Source: Xanthobacteraceae bacterium (GTDB lineage: Bacteria; Pseudomonadota; Alphaproteobacteria; Rhizobiales; Xanthobacteraceae). From it: DNA of 42,053 nucleotides. Where the stretch lies: positions 1 to 42,053 of the forward strand of contig JAIESC010000130.1 in assembly GCA_019746355.1 (NCBI GenBank), read 5' to 3'. The position numbers and the translations under genes are program-made. This document shows positions 17,561 through 25,813 of the stretch, one piece after another. The notes beneath the pieces were generated by a model that searched no databases, was not told the DNA's origin, and was given only the letters and a program-made list of their open reading frames with translations. Within the stretch, counting starts at the first letter, position 1. Every line of letters starts with the position of its first letter.

Positions 17561-17973
17561 ATGACGGACGCTTCGAGCGGGGTAAGGGCGCGTCCGCGCG
17601 CGCCTTGCGGCAAGACGTTTCCCGCCTCGTCCCGCGGCGCGCCCGAGGTCGTGGCGCTGGAGCGCGTCACCTATTCCTTCAAGCATGGCGAGCTCGTCTC
17701 GCTGCTCGGCCCGAGCGGCTGCGGCAAGACCACCTTGCTGCGGATTCTCGCCGGAATGAGCGCCGCGAGCAGCGGCCGCGTCGAGGTGCGCGGCCGCTGC
17801 TGCTGGTCGCGAATTCGCAGGTGAACATCCCGCTCGCTTTCGCCTGCCTGATCGGGCTCGCGGTCATCGGTATCGGGCTCTATGCGGCGGTGGTGGCGGT
17901 GGAGCTGGCGCTGAAGCCATGGTTCGGGACCACGGCACACTGGTCATTCCGGGGGCACGCGCGAAGCGCGTGA
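17561..17973 (+). pseudogene. Deletion-fused remnant of an ABC transporter ATPase and permease
   Basis: The first part is the beginning of an ABC ATPase: VVALERVTYSFKHGELVSLL followed by a perfect Walker A (GPSGCGKTT) and LRILAGMSAASSGRVEV. It stops at about 17800, before Q-loop, signature and Walker B. The next bases, in another frame, encode the C-terminal helix of an SsuC-type permease (LLLVANSQVNIPLAFACLIG, then a second half ending KPWF). One deletion has therefore removed most of the ATPase and nearly all of the permease. The junction lies near 17795-17812. The frame then runs into the adjoining palindromic element. It follows the binding-protein gene by 14 bp, the place of the missing importer genes. 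Confidence 0.85.
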
Positions 17974-18087
17974 GCCCGGAATCCAGGGCTACACACGAGG
18001 CTTCCGTTTGGGCTCTGATTCCGGGTTCGGCCCCATAGCGCGTCGAAGGCGCGCGTGAACGCGCTTACGGGGCCGCCCCGGAATGAC
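17943..18087. repeat. Palindromic intergenic element, GTCATTCCGGG type (long form)
   Basis: The ends GTCATTCCGGGGGC and GCCCCGGAATGAC are inverted. Inner hairpins include CACGCGCGAAGCGCGTG, the arm CCCGGAATCCAGGGC...GGGCTCTGATTCCGGG, and a larger GC-rich arm (GGCCCCATAGCGCGT...ACGCGCTTACGGGGCC). At 145 bases it is longer than the other copies. It abuts the ABC remnant and separates it from the convergent monooxygenase gene. Confidence 0.85.
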
Positions 18088-18098
18088 CGGGGACAGGT

Positions 18099-19337
18099 CT
18101 ACGCCCGCTTGCTCTCGGCTTGAATCCGATTCACCTGCACGGTGCGGCTTTCGTGGTCGCGCATCAGGTCCTCGACGCCCCAGCTCAGACCCTTGTTGCG
18201 CCGCTCCTCGCGCGGCTTGAGCTGGTCGGAGATGTAGGAGCCGTCCTGCTGGCCCTGCTTCACGAGGCCTGAGCCGAACGCGCCCTGCTGCCGCTGATAC
18301 TGCGCCAGCCCTGCGTCGATGCCGTGCGCGGCGATGGCGTCGGCGAGGCATTCGGCATCCATCGCGCATTTGGTGGTGCCTGCGCCGGGATGCGGCCGCA
18401 CGGTGAAGGCCGCGTCGCCCAGAAGCGCCACCCGGCCGAACACGATCTGCGGCGAGGCGAAATCGAAGATCGCCTGGAAGAACGGCCGGGGATCGCGCTC
18501 GAAAATCTCCGCCACCTGCGGCGCGACCAGCGCGCGGGCCTGCGCCTTGGCCCAGGCGATCACGTCGGGGCGTAAGAGCGGCGGCGGGATTGAGGTGCCG
18601 TGGCACTTGCCGGTCGCGTCGGTACAAAAATCGGCGAGCCGCCCCGGCGTGGTCGGACGGTACCAGACGATGTTGTAGGCGCGCTGGCCGGGCTGGGTCT
18701 CGTTGTTGCTGCCCGGCACCGGATAGGCGAGGAACAGCTCGCCCGGCGGCAGGCAGTAGGTGTAATTGGCGACGAGCTCGGCGCGGATCGGCTCGGGGAT
18801 GTCGCGCTCGTCGAGCTTGGCGCGCCACGCGACATAGCCGGCATAGTCCGGCTGCAGCCCCGGCAGGAACAGCTCGCGCACGGTCGAGCGTCCGCCGTCC
18901 GCGCCAATGAGCAGATCGCCGCGCTCGCGCGTGCGGTCGGCGAAGCTCGCCGTGACGCCGTTTGCGTCCTGCTCGACGCGAACCAGCGACTTGCCGAGGT
19001 GATAGGTCTCGTCCGGGATGCAGTCGCGCAGCGAGCGGAACACGCGGCCCCACGAGCTCATCAGCCGCACCGTGTCGCGCCTCTCGTAGGCGTGGCCGGT
19101 GTTGTCGAGGAACACCACGCTGTTGACGCGGATGCCCATCGAATCGTCGAACGGGATGCCGAGCCGCTTGGTCACCGCATGCAGTTGCGGATGCGTGCTG
19201 ATGCCGGCGCCGCGGCCGGCGAGCTCGTCCGGGTTGCGCTCGAACACCTCCGCGTCCCAGCCGATGCTGCGCAGCATGTTGGCGGCGAACAGTCCGCCGA
19301 CCGATCCGCCGATGATCAGGGCGCGCGGCTTGGTCAT
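18099..19337 (-). CDS. FAD-dependent aromatic monooxygenase (2,6-dihydroxypyridine hydroxylase-like)
   Basis: The 412-residue product is a class A flavoprotein monooxygenase. Seen: the N-terminal dinucleotide motif GGSVGGLFAANMLR (about 10-23), the DG motif region LLIGADGGRSTVRELFL, and the GD motif VALLGDAAFTVRPHPGAGTT. It has the overall shape of 2,6-dihydroxypyridine 3-hydroxylase and related enzymes that hydroxylate electron-rich or N-heteroaromatic rings with NAD(P)H and O2. The substrate assignment is only an analogy. The start overlaps the stop of the aldo/keto reductase gene by 4 bp (ATGA), so the two are co-translated at the end of a leftward operon. Confidence 0.9.
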   Translation of the reverse strand: MTKPRALIIGGSVGGLFAANMLRSIGWDAEVFERNPDELAGRGAGISTHPQLHAVTKRLGIPFDDSMGIRVNSVVFLDNTGHAYERRDTVRLMSSWGRVFRSLRDCIPDETYHLGKSLVRVEQDANGVTASFADRTRERGDLLIGADGGRSTVRELFLPGLQPDYAGYVAWRAKLDERDIPEPIRAELVANYTYCLPPGELFLAYPVPGSNNETQPGQRAYNIVWYRPTTPGRLADFCTDATGKCHGTSIPPPLLRPDVIAWAKAQARALVAPQVAEIFERDPRPFFQAIFDFASPQIVFGRVALLGDAAFTVRPHPGAGTTKCAMDAECLADAIAAHGIDAGLAQYQRQQGAFGSGLVKQGQQDGSYISDQLKPREERRNKGLSWGVEDLMRDHESRTVQVNRIQAESKRA

Positions 19338-20275
19338 CTGGTGATCGCGTCGATTTCGGCGATGACCGCGGGCGGCGGACGGCGACCGGCCGCCGCGACG
19401 TTCTGGTCGATCTGCCCGGGCCGGGTCGCGCCGGCAATGACGCTGCCGATCACCGGCTTGGCGAGGAGCCAGCCGAACGCCAGCTCCAGCATCGAATGGC
19501 CGGATTTTTGCGCGACCGCTTCGAGCTTCTCGACCAGCGCCCAGTTCCGCGCGCTGATGAAGTCGGAGGCGTGCTCCTTGCTGGTGGCGAGCCGCGCGCC
19601 CTTCGGCGGCTCGGCGTTCCTTCGGTACTTGCCGGTGAGGAGGCCGCTCGCCAGCGGAAAATAGGGGAGGAGGCTCATGCCCTGGGCCTGGACCGCAGGG
19701 ATCAGGTCCCGCTCGATGCCGCGCGCCAGCAGGCTGTATTCGTCCTGCGCCGTGGCGAACGGCGTGACGCCGGCGCTTGCCGCCGCCTGCTGCGCGCCCT
19801 CGAGCTGCGCCGCGGAATAATTCGAGCAGCCGGTCGCGCGCACCTTGCCCTGTTTCACGAGGTCTTCGAGCGCGCGCATGGTCTCATCGGCCGGTGCCTT
19901 CGGGTCGGGGCGATGCACCTGATAGAGATCGATCCAGTCGGTGTTGAGGCGCGAAAGGCTCGCCTCGCAGGCTTTCATGACGTAGGCGCGCGAGGCGTCG
20001 CGCGGTTTGGCGCCGTCGCCCATCGCCATGCCGAACTTGGTGGCGATCACGACATCCTTGCGGCGGGGGCCCAGCGCCTGACCGAGAAATTCCTCAGACT
20101 TGCCGCGGTTGCCATAGACGTCGGCGGTGTCGAACAGCGTGATGCCGCGGTCGAGCGCGCGATGCACCACGGCAGCGACCGACGCCACGTCCGGCATCCG
20201 GCCGCCGAAGTTGTTGCAGCCGACGCCGACGATTGAGACCTCGATATTTGAGCCGCCGAGCTTCCGCTTTTCCAT
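19334..20275 (-). CDS. Aldo/keto reductase
   Basis: The 313-residue TIM-barrel oxidoreductase has the family's catalytic tetrad: Asp49 and Tyr54 in LFDTADVYG, Lys80 in VVIATKFGM and His121 in LYQVHRPD. Further segments typical of the family are VRATGCSNYSAAQLEGAQ and the C-terminal NADPH-binding part with KPVIGSVIAGATRPGQIDQN. It reduces an aldehyde or ketone with NADPH. GGGGAAAG precedes ATG 20273-20275. It overlaps the downstream FAD monooxygenase by 4 bp and follows the BKACE gene after a palindromic element. Confidence 0.93.
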   Translation of the reverse strand: MEKRKLGGSNIEVSIVGVGCNNFGGRMPDVASVAAVVHRALDRGITLFDTADVYGNRGKSEEFLGQALGPRRKDVVIATKFGMAMGDGAKPRDASRAYVMKACEASLSRLNTDWIDLYQVHRPDPKAPADETMRALEDLVKQGKVRATGCSNYSAAQLEGAQQAAASAGVTPFATAQDEYSLLARGIERDLIPAVQAQGMSLLPYFPLASGLLTGKYRRNAEPPKGARLATSKEHASDFISARNWALVEKLEAVAQKSGHSMLELAFGWLLAKPVIGSVIAGATRPGQIDQNVAAAGRRPPPAVIAEIDAITR

Positions 20276-20295
20276 GATCGACGTCTTTCCCCGGC

Positions 20296-20383
20296 GTCAT
20301 GCCCGGCCTTGTGCCGGGCATCCCGCTTAGGGACGCACTGGGCTCACCTGATCGGGATGGCCGGGACAAGCCCGGCCATGCCG
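20296..20383. repeat. Palindromic intergenic element, GTCATGCCCGGCC type
   Basis: It begins GTCATGCCCGGCCTTGTGCC and closes with GGGACAAGCCCGGCCATG, giving two local hairpins (GCCCGGCCTTGTGCCGGGC and GGCCGGGACAAGCCCGGCC). It belongs to a different type from the GTCATTCCGGG elements. It sits between two genes that otherwise look like one leftward operon, so it may modulate downstream expression. Confidence 0.75.
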
Positions 20384-20400
20384 TTGAGGCAGACGCACTG

Positions 20401-21282
20401 TCACTGCGACCGCTCAAGTCCCAGAATCTTCCGCGCCTCGTCCGGCGTCGCCACCTCGCGGTTGAGGCTCTGGGCGATGCCGACCATCTTCTCGACCAGC
20501 ATCGCGTTGTTCTTGGCGAACTCGCCCGGCCGGATATAGGGATTGTCCTCGTAGCCGACGCGCACGTGGCCGCCGAGCGCGACCGCGAGCGACAGGATCG
20601 ACCACTGTTTCTCCGGGTTCATCACGCTGACGTTCCAGATCGTGTCGGGCGGCAGGTTGTCGACGAAGAACTGCAGGGCGCGCTCGGTCGGCGGCATCCA
20701 GGTGCCGCCCGGCCAGCCGATGAACAGCGTCACGTAGGTCTGCTTCCGCAGGTAGCCGGCCTTGCGCACGAAATCGAGGTGCCAGAACGCGCCGGTCTGG
20801 AAGCACTCGCATTCGAGCTTGACCTTGTGCTCCTCGGCGGCCTTGGCATAGGCGATCAGCTCCTCGACCGGATGGATCGCCATCATTCGCTTCGGCGGCA
20901 ACGTCGGCACCGGCTGGAAATATTCGTCGTGGGCGTTGAAGGCCACCGCCATCATGTCGGGGCCGAGCTTCATCAGCTCGATCTTCTCCTCGATGCGCGC
21001 GGAGGCGACGCCGTACTGCATGATCGGGTCGACCTTGCTCATGATCGAGTCGTGCAGCTTCTTCCAGTCGGCGTGGTGGATTTTCGAGACCATCTTGCCG
21101 TCCGCCTGGAACGTCTCCTCCAGCGTGCGGCGGCCGTGGATGTGGGCGATCGCGGCGCCGGCCTTCACCGCATCGACATATTGCTGGGTGACGCCGGGGA
21201 TGTCCTCCTGCACCGGACACAGGTTGTTGTGCGGGTACGAGGTGCGCGAGTCGCCGGCGACGGTGATGATCAGCTTTTCCAT
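20401..21282 (-). CDS. BKACE family beta-keto acid cleavage enzyme (DUF849, Kce-like)
   Basis: The 293-residue TIM-barrel product belongs to the beta-keto acid cleavage enzymes, which use Zn to condense a beta-keto acid with acetyl-CoA and split it into acetoacetate and a CoA ester. Zn ligands His47 and His49 are visible in AIAHIHGRR and Glu245 in VRVGYEDN. Arg241 and Asp246 stand at the catalytic positions, all at a constant offset of +15 relative to Kce numbering near the C-terminus. It should be active. GGGAAG precedes ATG 21280-21282. It is 9 bp after the Gfo/Idh gene in a leftward operon. The accepted beta-keto acid is not known. Confidence 0.92.
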   Translation of the reverse strand: MEKLIITVAGDSRTSYPHNNLCPVQEDIPGVTQQYVDAVKAGAAIAHIHGRRTLEETFQADGKMVSKIHHADWKKLHDSIMSKVDPIMQYGVASARIEEKIELMKLGPDMMAVAFNAHDEYFQPVPTLPPKRMMAIHPVEELIAYAKAAEEHKVKLECECFQTGAFWHLDFVRKAGYLRKQTYVTLFIGWPGGTWMPPTERALQFFVDNLPPDTIWNVSVMNPEKQWSILSLAVALGGHVRVGYEDNPYIRPGEFAKNNAMLVEKMVGIAQSLNREVATPDEARKILGLERSQ

Positions 21283-21291
21283 GGCGCTTCC

Positions 21292-22305
21292 CTACTGGAC
21301 GATCTCTATTTTTTGACTTCTGGCCGACCTGACAATGGCGTCGAACACCGACATGCCGTGCAGCACCTGATCGATATCGACCGGGTAAGGCCGCTTCCCG
21401 GCGATGCAGCGGCCGAATTCGACCAGCTCGGCATTGAGCATGTCGAAGCTTTCGCTCTCGATGATCTCGTCCGGCGGCGCGGTGACCGGGCCGGTGGGCG
21501 CCACCGTCGAGACCGGCACGAAGCGGAAGCGCGCCAGGTTGGGCTTGGAAAACTCGGCGAGACCCTTGGTGCCGAACAGCGTGAAGCACAGCGTCGTCGC
21601 GGTCGCGACCGAGCAGAACAGCAGACCGGTGGCGCCGTTCCTGAAGCGCAGCATGATGTTGGTGGTGTCGTCGGACGGGCTGCCGGGGATGTAGCGCCCG
21701 GTGGTCACCAGCACGTCCTTCACCGGACCCGCAAACTCGATCATGTGGTCGATGGAATGCACGCCCACCGCGGTGATCGCGCCGCCGGGCGCTTCGTCGG
21801 GCCGCGCGCGCCAGTTGTCGGCGGCGATGAACTGGCCGGTGGAGGTGGTGTGGGAAGCGACCATCGACATCACCTGGCCGAGCCGGCCCGCGGCGAGGCG
21901 TTTGCGGATTTCCACCACCGAGGGATGGAAGCGGCGGTTGAAGCCCACCGCCAGCACGATGCCGGCCTTCTTTGCGGCGGCGACCGCCTGCTCGGCGCTC
22001 GGCCGGTCGAGCGTCAGCGGCTTCTCGCAATGGATGTGCTTGCCCGCCGTGGTCGCGGCCATCACCTGCTCGGCGTGCAGGCTGTGCGGGGTGGCGAGAA
22101 CGACGGCATCGATGGCGTTGTCCGAAAGAATATCCTCGAAGCGGTCGCGCAGCGGGATGTTCTTCTCGCGGCAGAAATCCTCGGCGCTGGCACGGGTGCG
22201 GGTGTGCGCCGCGACAAATTGGATCGTGTCGGTCTTGCCGTGCACGGCATTGACCAGCGAGCGGCCCCAGCGGCCGAGGCCGATGATGGCGGCCCGGACC
22301 GTCAT
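21292..22305 (-). CDS. Gfo/Idh/MocA family NAD(P)-dependent oxidoreductase
   Basis: The 337-residue protein opens with a Rossmann fold (VRAAIIGLGRWGRSLVNA) and carries the family's EKP motif at residues 94-96 (HIHCEKPLTLDRPSAEQ). A C-terminal alpha/beta domain includes VGVHSIDHMIEFAG, where His and Asp are the usual catalytic-region residues. Members oxidise or reduce sugars, inositol or other hydroxy compounds. The start overlaps the stop of the CocE-like gene by 4 bp, so the two are translationally coupled. The role may be redox of a hydroxy intermediate released by the hydrolase (inference). Confidence 0.92.
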   Translation of the reverse strand: MTVRAAIIGLGRWGRSLVNAVHGKTDTIQFVAAHTRTRASAEDFCREKNIPLRDRFEDILSDNAIDAVVLATPHSLHAEQVMAATTAGKHIHCEKPLTLDRPSAEQAVAAAKKAGIVLAVGFNRRFHPSVVEIRKRLAAGRLGQVMSMVASHTTSTGQFIAADNWRARPDEAPGGAITAVGVHSIDHMIEFAGPVKDVLVTTGRYIPGSPSDDTTNIMLRFRNGATGLLFCSVATATTLCFTLFGTKGLAEFSKPNLARFRFVPVSTVAPTGPVTAPPDEIIESESFDMLNAELVEFGRCIAGKRPYPVDIDQVLHGMSVFDAIVRSARSQKIEIVQ

Positions 22306-24032
22306 GCTTTTGGAATCACCGGCAGCAGCACATACGGCTGGAACTTGCCGCTGAAGTGCAGCGTGTTCTTGCCGCCGAAGATCATCGGCGGACGGTCGTG
22401 TGGGTTGGTGTGGGTGAACGGGCCGACGCCCTTCATCGGATAGGGCGCATGCGGCAGCGCGACATCCATGCCGTCCACCTCATAGTCCTTGCCGCGGACC
22501 GAGACCGCGAGGCGATAGCCCTTCGGCACGACGATCGAGGTCGGCAGGATCTCGATGTCGAGCTCGACCGGCTCGCCGGGCTTCAGCGGCTGGATCTCGT
22601 CGTGGCTGTGGTAGGGCCGGTAAGGCCTGGTCTCCTTCGGATCGAGCTTCCGGTGCGAGGCGCGCAGCCAGCCGAGGCCCACCGGCACCCGCGGATCGTT
22701 CGAGCCGATGAAGGTGACCTCCTTGCCGTTCGGCTCGAACAGCCGCAGCACCAGGAACAGGTCGGCGTCGGTCGTGTCCGACGACACCCAGAGTTTCACG
22801 GCAACAGGCCCGGTGATCTCCATCGCCTCGGTGAACGCCTCGGTGCAGAAGGTCACGCCGTCGCTCTGGGTGTCGTAAGTGAGCGTCGCCTCTTCGGTCC
22901 GCGGCGTGGTGTCGAGCTCGCGGTCCGGATGCAGGAAGAACTTGGTCCATTGCGTGCGCGCCAGCGGCCATTCGTTTTCCGCGCGCGGCACGAACTTCTC
23001 GCCGGGATGGCGGACGTTCAGCAGCACCTTCGGCTGCTTGTCCCAGCCGTTGTCGAGGCCCTTGAGGAAGTGGTCGAAGAACTTCTTCTGCAGCGCCTGG
23101 CCGTAGTTCGCGTAGAACAGCGTGAAGTGCGTGTCGCCGTGCACCTCGAGCCACTTCTGCTTCGAGCCCGCGCGCAGGAAGCCCTCGAAATTGCCGCGCG
23201 GGTGCAGCCCCATGCCGCCCCAGTTGGCGGCGGAGAACAGCGGCGTCTCGATGTCCTCGAACTTCGGCAGCCGCGCCTTGTAATAGTCGTCGATCAGCCG
23301 ATGGCGCAGCGCGTCGCCGTCGCAGTCGGCGCGGTTCTTCTTCAATTGCTCGTCGGACATCGTCTCGGGCCCGGCCACCGGCTCGCCGGTGATGACGCTG
23401 TTTGCTCCCCGATCGCCAATCCCGTTCTGCACGGCGGTCACCTGGCGCGGATACCAGCTCGAGAAGAAGTCGGACAGGATGCCGCCGTGGCGGCAAAGCT
23501 CGCGGTAGTAGTCCGACGAGCCCTCCCAGATGCACAGCGCCTTAAGGTGTTTTGGCTTCAGCGGCGCGGCCTGCCACTGGATCATCGAATAGTACGAGAT
23601 GCCGTGCAGGCCGACCTTGCCGTTCGACCACGGCTGCACGCCGGCCCAGTCGACGCAGAGCGCGATGTCTTTGGCCTCGCGCGGCGACCAGACCTCCAGG
23701 CGGCCCGGCGAACGGCCCGCGCCACGGCTGTCCACGCGCACCAGCACATAGCCGTCCGGCACCCATTTCTCGGGATCGAACAGCTCCCAGTTCTGGTATT
23801 TGTTGCTGGAGCCCTGGAGCACCTCCGGCGCGGATTTGACGATCCGCATCCACTGGCTCTTGTAGCCCTCCTGCATCGCCAGCCCCTTGGCATAGGGGCC
23901 ATAGCTCATGATCACGGGATATTGGCCGTCGGCGACCGGCCGGAACACGTCCGCGCGGAGCGCAATGCCGTCATCCATCCCGATCGGGGCATCCCAATCG
24001 ATCTTCATTCCATCGCGGATTTCGGATTTCAT
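22302..24032 (-). CDS. CocE/NonD-family alpha/beta hydrolase, copy 2
   Basis: This 576-residue paralogue of the product at 14506-16254 starts the leftward operon with the Gfo/Idh, BKACE, aldo/keto reductase and monooxygenase genes. Seen: MDDGIALRADVFRPV, VDSRGAGRSPGRLEVWS, nucleophile Ser146 in GLHGISYYSM, and the C-terminal jelly-roll domain (TDADLFLVLRLFEPNGKE). As in copy 1 the acid region reads NWGGMGLHPRGNFEG without the expected Asp. It should cleave an ester or amide bond, plausibly the first step of the pathway. The 79-bp gap to the divergent thiolase gene likely holds both promoters. Confidence 0.9.
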   Translation of the reverse strand: MKSEIRDGMKIDWDAPIGMDDGIALRADVFRPVADGQYPVIMSYGPYAKGLAMQEGYKSQWMRIVKSAPEVLQGSSNKYQNWELFDPEKWVPDGYVLVRVDSRGAGRSPGRLEVWSPREAKDIALCVDWAGVQPWSNGKVGLHGISYYSMIQWQAAPLKPKHLKALCIWEGSSDYYRELCRHGGILSDFFSSWYPRQVTAVQNGIGDRGANSVITGEPVAGPETMSDEQLKKNRADCDGDALRHRLIDDYYKARLPKFEDIETPLFSAANWGGMGLHPRGNFEGFLRAGSKQKWLEVHGDTHFTLFYANYGQALQKKFFDHFLKGLDNGWDKQPKVLLNVRHPGEKFVPRAENEWPLARTQWTKFFLHPDRELDTTPRTEEATLTYDTQSDGVTFCTEAFTEAMEITGPVAVKLWVSSDTTDADLFLVLRLFEPNGKEVTFIGSNDPRVPVGLGWLRASHRKLDPKETRPYRPYHSHDEIQPLKPGEPVELDIEILPTSIVVPKGYRLAVSVRGKDYEVDGMDVALPHAPYPMKGVGPFTHTNPHDRPPMIFGGKNTLHFSGKFQPYVLLPVIPKA

Positions 24033-24111
24033 GTGCGACGCTGTTACTGTCGGTTGCTTTTCTCGCGAGCGGCGGGAACGCTAACACTGAAGCCGGGAGC
24101 GACGAAAGAGC

Positions 24112-25266
24112 ATGTTCCGCAACGCTGCCATCATCGGGGTAGGGCAGTCCGCCTATACGCGGCGGCCGGAGCCCGGCCAGACCGTGCTGCACTTCATGCG
24201 CGACGCGGTGGTCGCGGCGCTGAAGGACGCGCAGTTGTCCGCGAAGGACATCCAGGGTTTCGCCGTCGCCTCGTTCTCGCTCGCGCCGGACGCCGCGGTG
24301 GACCTCGCCTGGAAGCTCGGGCTGTCGCTGCGCTGGATCATGCAGGACACCCATGGCGGGTCCTCGGCGATGAACATGCTCGGCCACGCCTTGCGCGGCG
24401 TCGAAGCGCGTGCCGCGGAGACGATCCTGGTGCTGGGCGGCGACGCGACGGGGCTTGCCGGCTACGGCAAGGTTGCGGCGAACTTCAACACCGTGACGCA
24501 GAAGCATCTTGCCCCCTTGGGACATGGCGGGCCGAACGGCGTCTATGCGCTGGTCGCGAGCCGGCAGATGAAGAAGTACGGCCTGCAGAAGTCCGACTAC
24601 GGCCACATCGCCGTCGCCCAGCGCGCATGGGCGGCGAACAATCCCTATGCGGTCTATCGCACGCCGCTGACCATGGATGAGTATCTCGCCGCACCCATGG
24701 TGGCCGAGCCGCTCTGTCGCTACGACTGCGTGCCGGTGATCGCGGGCGCCCAGGCGATGATCGTCGCGAACCCGGGCCGCGCGCCCAAGGGCAGGCCGGG
24801 CGTACGCGTGCGCGCGCATCGCGGCAGCTTCAACTACGACAACCAGGAGGGCGACGGGCTTGCGACCGGCATCAGCACGTTCGCCAGGGACCTGTGGCGC
24901 GACGCGCATGTGCAGCCGGGCGACGTCGACCTGGCCAGCATCTATGACGACTATCCGACCATGGTGCTGGCGCAGGCGAATGACCTGGGCCTCGTCCCCG
25001 ACGGCGATCTCGCCCGCTTCTGCCGGGTGACCATCGGCGAGAAACGCTTTCCGCTGAACACCTGGGGCGGCATGCTTTCCGCGGGCCAGCCCGGCGGGTT
25101 CGCCGGCGGCCTCAACGGCATCACCGAAGCCGTGCTGCAATTGCAGCATCGCGCCGGCGAGCGGCAGGTGAAGGGCGCGCGGCTGGCGGTCGCGACCGGC
25201 TACGGCATGACGATGTATCGCTACGGCGGCACCGCCGCGGCGGCAATTCTGGAGCGGGTGGAATGA
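24112..25266 (+). CDS. Thiolase-fold protein lacking the catalytic cysteine (SCP2-thiolase / Ltp2-like)
   Basis: The 384-residue product has the thiolase fold (AAIIGVGQSAYTRR at the start, NTWGGMLSAGQPGG near the end). The reactive-Cys region reads QDTHGGSSAMNML (about 78-90), with no cysteine, and the usual GHP histidine motif reads GQPGG. It therefore cannot be a normal thiolase. This pattern, together with a downstream DUF35 gene, is that of the Ltp2-type retro-aldolases and related lipid-transfer proteins that pair with a DUF35 Zn-ribbon/OB-fold partner. The C-terminal GYGMTMYRYGGTAAAA supplies tyrosines as in that group. The function is inferred, not proven. Confidence 0.88.
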   Translation: MFRNAAIIGVGQSAYTRRPEPGQTVLHFMRDAVVAALKDAQLSAKDIQGFAVASFSLAPDAAVDLAWKLGLSLRWIMQDTHGGSSAMNMLGHALRGVEARAAETILVLGGDATGLAGYGKVAANFNTVTQKHLAPLGHGGPNGVYALVASRQMKKYGLQKSDYGHIAVAQRAWAANNPYAVYRTPLTMDEYLAAPMVAEPLCRYDCVPVIAGAQAMIVANPGRAPKGRPGVRVRAHRGSFNYDNQEGDGLATGISTFARDLWRDAHVQPGDVDLASIYDDYPTMVLAQANDLGLVPDGDLARFCRVTIGEKRFPLNTWGGMLSAGQPGGFAGGLNGITEAVLQLQHRAGERQVKGARLAVATGYGMTMYRYGGTAAAAILERVE

Positions 25267-25280
25267 GTATTTTTCTTCTT

Positions 25281-25413
25281 GTCCCGGGCGCAATGCGGCA
25301 CGTAGCGCGCAGCGCGGAGTGCTGCGTTGCAGACCCGGGACCGTACAAAAATCCGAGTGTGGAACGGTCCCGGATCAGCGGTGCATCACTTCGTGCTGCA
25401 CCGCGTCCGGGAC
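25281..25413. repeat. Palindromic intergenic element, GTCCCGGG...CGGTCCCGG type
   Basis: Two hairpins lie in tandem. The first pairs GTCCCGGGCGCAATGCGGCA with TGCTGCGTTGCAGACCCGGGAC, with CGTAGCGCGCAGCGCGG at the tip. The second, after a short AT spacer, pairs GTCCCGGATCAGCGGTGCA with TGCACCGCGTCCGGGAC. The type differs from the GTCATTCCGGG elements. It separates the thiolase gene from its predicted DUF35 partner, where a simple operon spacing would be expected. Confidence 0.8.
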
Positions 25414-25435
25414 ACGTGCGGATGGAGCAGCGCCG

Positions 25436-25747
25436 ATGACCTTAGGCGTGACGATCTGGCGTTGCGTGAATTGCCGCACCGGATTTTTCCCGGAGCGGCT
25501 TCTGTGCGCGCGCTGTCACGGCGACAAGTTCGAGACTGACACGGTAACGGAAGGCACCGTCGAGGAAATCACCGTCATCCATCACATGATCGGGCAGGAG
25601 AGCTGGCAGCCCAAACGCATCGCCAGCGTACGAACGTCGGACGGCCAGCGCATCACGGTGGGGCTGCGCGACCAGTCGGGGCCGGGCGCAAAGATCGAGC
25701 TGTTCCTGGAGGAGCAGGCACCGTTCGGCCGCGCCAAAGCCGGGTGA
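25436..25747 (+). CDS. DUF35 Zn-ribbon / OB-fold protein, predicted partner of the thiolase-fold protein
   Basis: The 103-residue product starts with a four-cysteine Zn ribbon (CVNC...CARC, residues about 10-28), followed by an OB-fold domain (GTVEEITVIHHMIG, RIASVRTSDGQRITVGL). These proteins form complexes with thiolase-like enzymes; in steroid catabolism such a pair is a retro-aldolase. ATG 25436 is preceded by GGAG; longer frames upstream run through the palindromic element and are not real. It lies 66 bp before the LigA-like gene on the same strand. Confidence 0.9.
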   Translation: MTLGVTIWRCVNCRTGFFPERLLCARCHGDKFETDTVTEGTVEEITVIHHMIGQESWQPKRIASVRTSDGQRITVGLRDQSGPGAKIELFLEEQAPFGRAKAG

Positions 25748-25813
25748 TCGAGCCGGCCTGATTGCGACCGGCCGCAGGCCTTGGCAGTATCGGCCTTGGG
25801 GCAAGGAGCGGAC

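Noticed and set aside
17989..19437. 482-codon frame on the - strand overlapping the FAD monooxygenase
   Set aside because: Shifted frame of the monooxygenase; the flavin motifs are only in the frame 18099-19337.
20299..22443. Very long open frame (714 codons) on the + strand
   Set aside because: It lies antisense to BKACE and Gfo/Idh genes that have complete catalytic motifs. Its translation is rich in Arg, His, Asp and Gly, the usual result of reading GC-rich genes backwards.
22356..24680. Long open frame (774 codons) on the + strand across the CocE-like gene
   Set aside because: Antisense to the intact hydrolase and running into the thiolase gene in another frame; no recognisable domain and skewed composition.
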